This document shows, piece by piece, positions 14,040 to 15,958 of a DNA stretch of 15,958 nucleotides (position 1 is its first letter; each line of letters starts with the position of its first letter). Under the pieces are notes generated by a model. The model was not told the DNA's origin. It made no database searches and was given only the letters and a program-made list of their open reading frames with translations. The stretch covers positions 4,368 to 20,325 of the forward strand of contig DJVD01000280.1 in assembly GCA_002440805.1 (NCBI GenBank), written 5' to 3'. This DNA is from Chloroflexi bacterium UBA6265. Its GTDB lineage: Bacteria; Chloroflexota; Chloroflexia; Thermomicrobiales; UBA6265. The translations under genes were made by a program, and so were the position numbers.

Positions 14040-14627
14040 TTAGGCCTTGGCGGGATTGCGTTCTTTCGGTAGTTGTTTACTGATGGTACCGAGCACGCCA
14101 TTAACGAACTTGCTGCTGTTGGGCCCGCCGAAGCGTTTGGCGATTTCAACCGCCTCATTGATCGCCACGCCCACAGGCACATCGGGCTGATGATAGAGCT
14201 CGTAAATTGCCAGCCGGAGAACGCTGCGGTCCACCGCGGCGATCTGGTTAATCGGGAACGCCGGTGCGGCTTTGGCGAGGACGGGATCGATGGTTTCGAG
14301 GTGGGCGAACGTTCCACGCGTGAGCGCTTCGGCATGCCGGGCAACGTCGACCGGAACGTCGTCTATCGCCTGCTCATCGGAATCTGCTGTTTCCAGCACG
14401 CTCTCTGGCAGCTGGGTCTCCTCGAAATGAATACGACTGATCACCTCATCAATGTCGTGCTCCGAGTTGTCGATTTCGAAGAGTGTTTGCATCGCCAGGA
14501 CGCGGCCCTGGTGACGCGAGCTCGATCGCTCGACATATGCACCCTTGCCGAAATCGCGGTTGGCCCGGCGCCCATGCTGAGGGCGAGGTTTCTTTGTCCC
14601 ACTGGTTTTCTCTGGATTCGCCGACAT
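14040..14627 (-). CDS. nusB: Transcription antitermination factor NusB, with long basic N-terminus
   Basis: NusB joins NusE (ribosomal protein S10) on boxA RNA in antitermination complexes that keep RNA polymerase on rRNA operons. The core begins near residue 40 ([16 protein letters not shown]), and the C-terminal half carries the diagnostic [12 protein letters not shown] (133-144) and [20 protein letters not shown] (154-173). The length is 195 residues against about 140 in E. coli. About 38 extra residues form a Lys/Arg/Gly-rich, probably disordered tail at the N-terminus, and an acidic insertion lies around residues 67-95. The ATG (14627-14625) follows the asp23 stop with no gap (TAAATG), so it is probably translated by coupling; GGGTGA inside the end of asp23 can serve as ribosome binding site. 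A shorter product starting at a later codon such as M46 would lose the first core helix and is unlikely. Confidence 0.95.
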   Translation of the reverse strand: MSANPEKTSGTKKPRPQHGRRANRDFGKGAYVERSSSRHQGRVLAMQTLFEIDNSEHDIDEVISRIHFEETQLPESVLETADSDEQAIDDVPVDVARHAEALTRGTFAHLETIDPVLAKAAPAFPINQIAAVDRSVLRLAIYELYHQPDVPVGVAINEAVEIAKRFGGPNSSKFVNGVLGTISKQLPKERNPAKA

Positions 14628-15038
14628 TTATGCGTCACCCGTCGCGAAGTTATCGACGAAGATATCGACGGAGCGGACGGTCATGCCCAGCATGCGGCCA
14701 GCGGCGACGCCGACATCGCGGCGGATTTCCTCCGTGACCGACGCCACATCGTGTCCCGCGAGGAGCGTGACCGCAATATCAACATCGATCTGGTCGCCAT
14801 CAACCACAACGCGCACTTTGCCATCGTCGAAGGCCCGACCAGTGATCTCTTCGTCGCGTTTCTTGCCGCGCCGCGACGTGATGGCAACCACGCCGTCGAT
14901 ATCGCCCACGGTGGTTTCAATCAGTTGGATGAGCACGGTTGGCGCAATCCGCACTGTGCCTTTGACATCGGTTTCGGAATTGATCGGCACAGTGGTGGTT
15001 ACCTCAGCCTTGTTGGATGCAGATTTGTTATCGGTCAC
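14628..15038 (-). CDS. Asp23/Gls24 family protein (YqhY-like)
   Basis: The 136-residue protein has the Asp23 (DUF322) pattern. A disordered polar N-terminus (1-25) is followed by KGTVRIAPTVLIQLIETTVGDIDGV (26-50), the G-KVRVVVDGDQIDVDIAVTLLAG block (73-95) and an end pattern MLGMTVRSVDIFVD (116-129). There is no signal peptide or membrane helix, so it is expected in the cytoplasm. GTG 15038-15036 overlaps the accC stop by one base, with GAGGAGG 7 bases upstream (15046-15052) lying inside accC codons. This is the same place that yqhY takes after accB-accC in B. subtilis, where YqhY has been tied to control of acetyl-CoA carboxylase activity. A similar job here is inferred from context only. 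The paralogues Asp23/AmaP act at the cell envelope in staphylococci. Confidence 0.9.
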   Translation of the reverse strand: MTDNKSASNKAEVTTTVPINSETDVKGTVRIAPTVLIQLIETTVGDIDGVVAITSRRGKKRDEEITGRAFDDGKVRVVVDGDQIDVDIAVTLLAGHDVASVTEEIRRDVGVAAGRMLGMTVRSVDIFVDNFATGDA

Positions 15039-15958
15039 TACAGGTCCTCCTCGTCGAGAACATCGTCTGAGAACAGCTTGTCACCACGGCGATCGAAGAA
15101 CTCCGGGATGAAGCCGGTGTGGACCTGGCCCGCCTTGAAGAGAGGATCGGCCATGATCTCCTGGTGGAAGGGAATGGTGTGCTTGACGCCCGTAAGCACG
15201 GTTTCCCGCAAGGCTCGGTTCATACGGGCCACCGCCTGTTCGCGGGTTGCACCCCAGGTGATGATTTTGCCCAGCAGCGAATCGTAATACGGTGGGATCG
15301 AATACCCTGGGAAGAGATGCGAATCCACGCGTACGCCCGGTCCGCCCGGAGCGACGTAGGTTTCGATTTTGCCAACGCTGGGCCGGAAATCGTTGGCTGC
15401 ATCCTCGGACGTAATGCGGCACTCGATACTATGGCCGCGTGTACGGTAGTCCTCCTCCTTGAGGGTGAGGCGCTCGCCGGCGGCAATCCGAATTTGCCAG
15501 CCCACCAGGTCAAGGCTGGTCACTTCTTCGGTAATTGGGTGCTCCACCTGGATTCGCGTATTCATTTCCATGAAGTAGAAACGGCCCTCGGTATCCAACA
15601 GGAACTCGAGTGTGCCCGCGCTCCAGTATCCCGCTGCCTTGGCGCCCTTCTCGGCAGCGCGGAGCAGGTTTTTGCGAACACGGTCAGGGAGGTGGGGGGC
15701 CGGTGCCTCTTCGACTACCTTTTGGTGGCGGCGCTGCAGGCTGCAGTCGCGCTCGAACAAGTGCACGACCTCGCCGTGCCCGTCGCCGAATACCTGCACT
15801 TCGATGTGCCGCGGATTATCGATCCATTTCTCCAGGAGGACGTCCGCGTTGCCAAAGGCCGCCATGGCCTCGCGCCGGCAGGCCGCGAGCGCCTCGGCAA
15901 ACGCCTCGGGCTGCTCGACCTTGCGCATGCCCTTGCCGCCGCCGCCGGCCACCGCCTT
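15038..15958 (-). CDS. accC: Acetyl-CoA carboxylase, biotin carboxylase subunit (N-terminus beyond right edge)
   Basis: This is the C-terminal 306 residues of the subunit that carboxylates biotin on the carrier protein AccB with ATP and bicarbonate, the first step of malonyl-CoA formation. Visible parts are the ATP-grasp glycine loop (GGGGKGM, right at the edge), ERDCSLQRRHQKVVEEAPAP, the catalytic MNTRIQVEHPITEE segment, GHSIECRITSED, and the C-terminal SIPPYYDSLLGKIITWG. The reading frame continues through the edge as KAVAGGGG; a GTG there (15952) encodes an internal Val and is not a start. About 150 N-terminal residues are missing compared with the usual 450. The stop overlaps the asp23 start by one base. 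Pyruvate or propionyl-CoA carboxylase subunits share these motifs, but the short C-terminus and the asp23-nusB neighbours favour accC. accB probably lies just outside. Confidence 0.93.
   Translation of the reverse strand, partial: KAVAGGGGKGMRKVEQPEAFAEALAACRREAMAAFGNADVLLEKWIDNPRHIEVQVFGDGHGEVVHLFERDCSLQRRHQKVVEEAPAPHLPDRVRKNLLRAAEKGAKAAGYWSAGTLEFLLDTEGRFYFMEMNTRIQVEHPITEEVTSLDLVGWQIRIAAGERLTLKEEDYRTRGHSIECRITSEDAANDFRPSVGKIETYVAPGGPGVRVDSHLFPGYSIPPYYDSLLGKIITWGATREQAVARMNRALRETVLTGVKHTIPFHQEIMADPLFKAGQVHTGFIPEFFDRRGDKLFSDDVLDEEDL

Noticed and set aside
14073..15287. A 404-codon plus-strand open frame opposite nusB, asp23 and accC
   Set aside because: It runs antisense across three well-supported genes with family motifs, has no ribosome binding site, and its translation resembles no family. 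Long antisense frames are common in GC-rich coding DNA.
15950..15952. GTG at 15952 as the start of accC
   Set aside because: The frame continues to the edge as KAVAGGGG, and the ATP-grasp loop lies about 150 residues into this family, so the codon is an internal valine.
1..15958. CRISPR array, insertion sequence, phage gene or other mobile element
   Set aside because: No regularly spaced repeats, transposase, integrase or target duplications were seen, and all gaps are short.

Overview
The window is 15,958 bases of ordinary, densely coded bacterial chromosome, GC-rich, with most genes belonging to core housekeeping families. I see no mobile element, CRISPR array, rRNA or tRNA. The mix points to a Chloroflexota bacterium, perhaps of the Thermomicrobia type. 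The clues are a biotin carboxylase-Asp23-NusB order otherwise best known from Firmicutes, an NFACT (RqcH-type) protein, an MMPL/RND exporter, bacterial-type PEP carboxylase and several GTG/TTG starts. This placement is inference from gene content; no phylogenetic marker was compared.

Layout. At the left edge, positions 1-65 hold the N-terminal end of an unidentified minus-strand gene. A 228-base divergent gap follows, then a class III PLP aminotransferase (294-1670, +). It converges, with only 4 bases between, on an MMPL-family membrane transporter (1675-3954, -). Divergent from the transporter is a plus-strand run: PEP carboxylase (ppc), primosomal helicase PriA and peptide deformylase (def), to 9816. 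Def converges on guanylate kinase (gmk, -), and gmk diverges from the NFACT/RqcH gene (10615-12453, +). A strong two-way hairpin terminator separates RqcH from tatC (-). From there to the right edge everything is on the minus strand. In transcription order: accC (cut by the window edge), an Asp23/YqhY-family gene, nusB, then acpP with its own promoter, then tatC.

How the genes fit together. The right-hand block joins two fatty-acid initiation components, the biotin carboxylase subunit of acetyl-CoA carboxylase and acyl carrier protein, with an Asp23 protein and the antitermination factor NusB. accC, asp23 and nusB are translationally linked: one overlaps by one base and the next abuts with no gap. 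The middle of the window carries unrelated central functions: anaplerosis (Ppc), replication restart (PriA), N-terminal protein maturation (Def), GTP supply (Gmk) and rescue of stalled 50S subunits (RqcH).

No clearly new system is present. The points most worth a second look are a missing zinc-ligand cysteine in PriA, an apparent leaderless promoter in front of priA, Glu in place of the key Asp of the RqcH 'DR' motif, the accC-asp23-nusB-acpP linkage, and several dyad or hairpin elements in the gaps before the aminotransferase, tatC and acpP genes.
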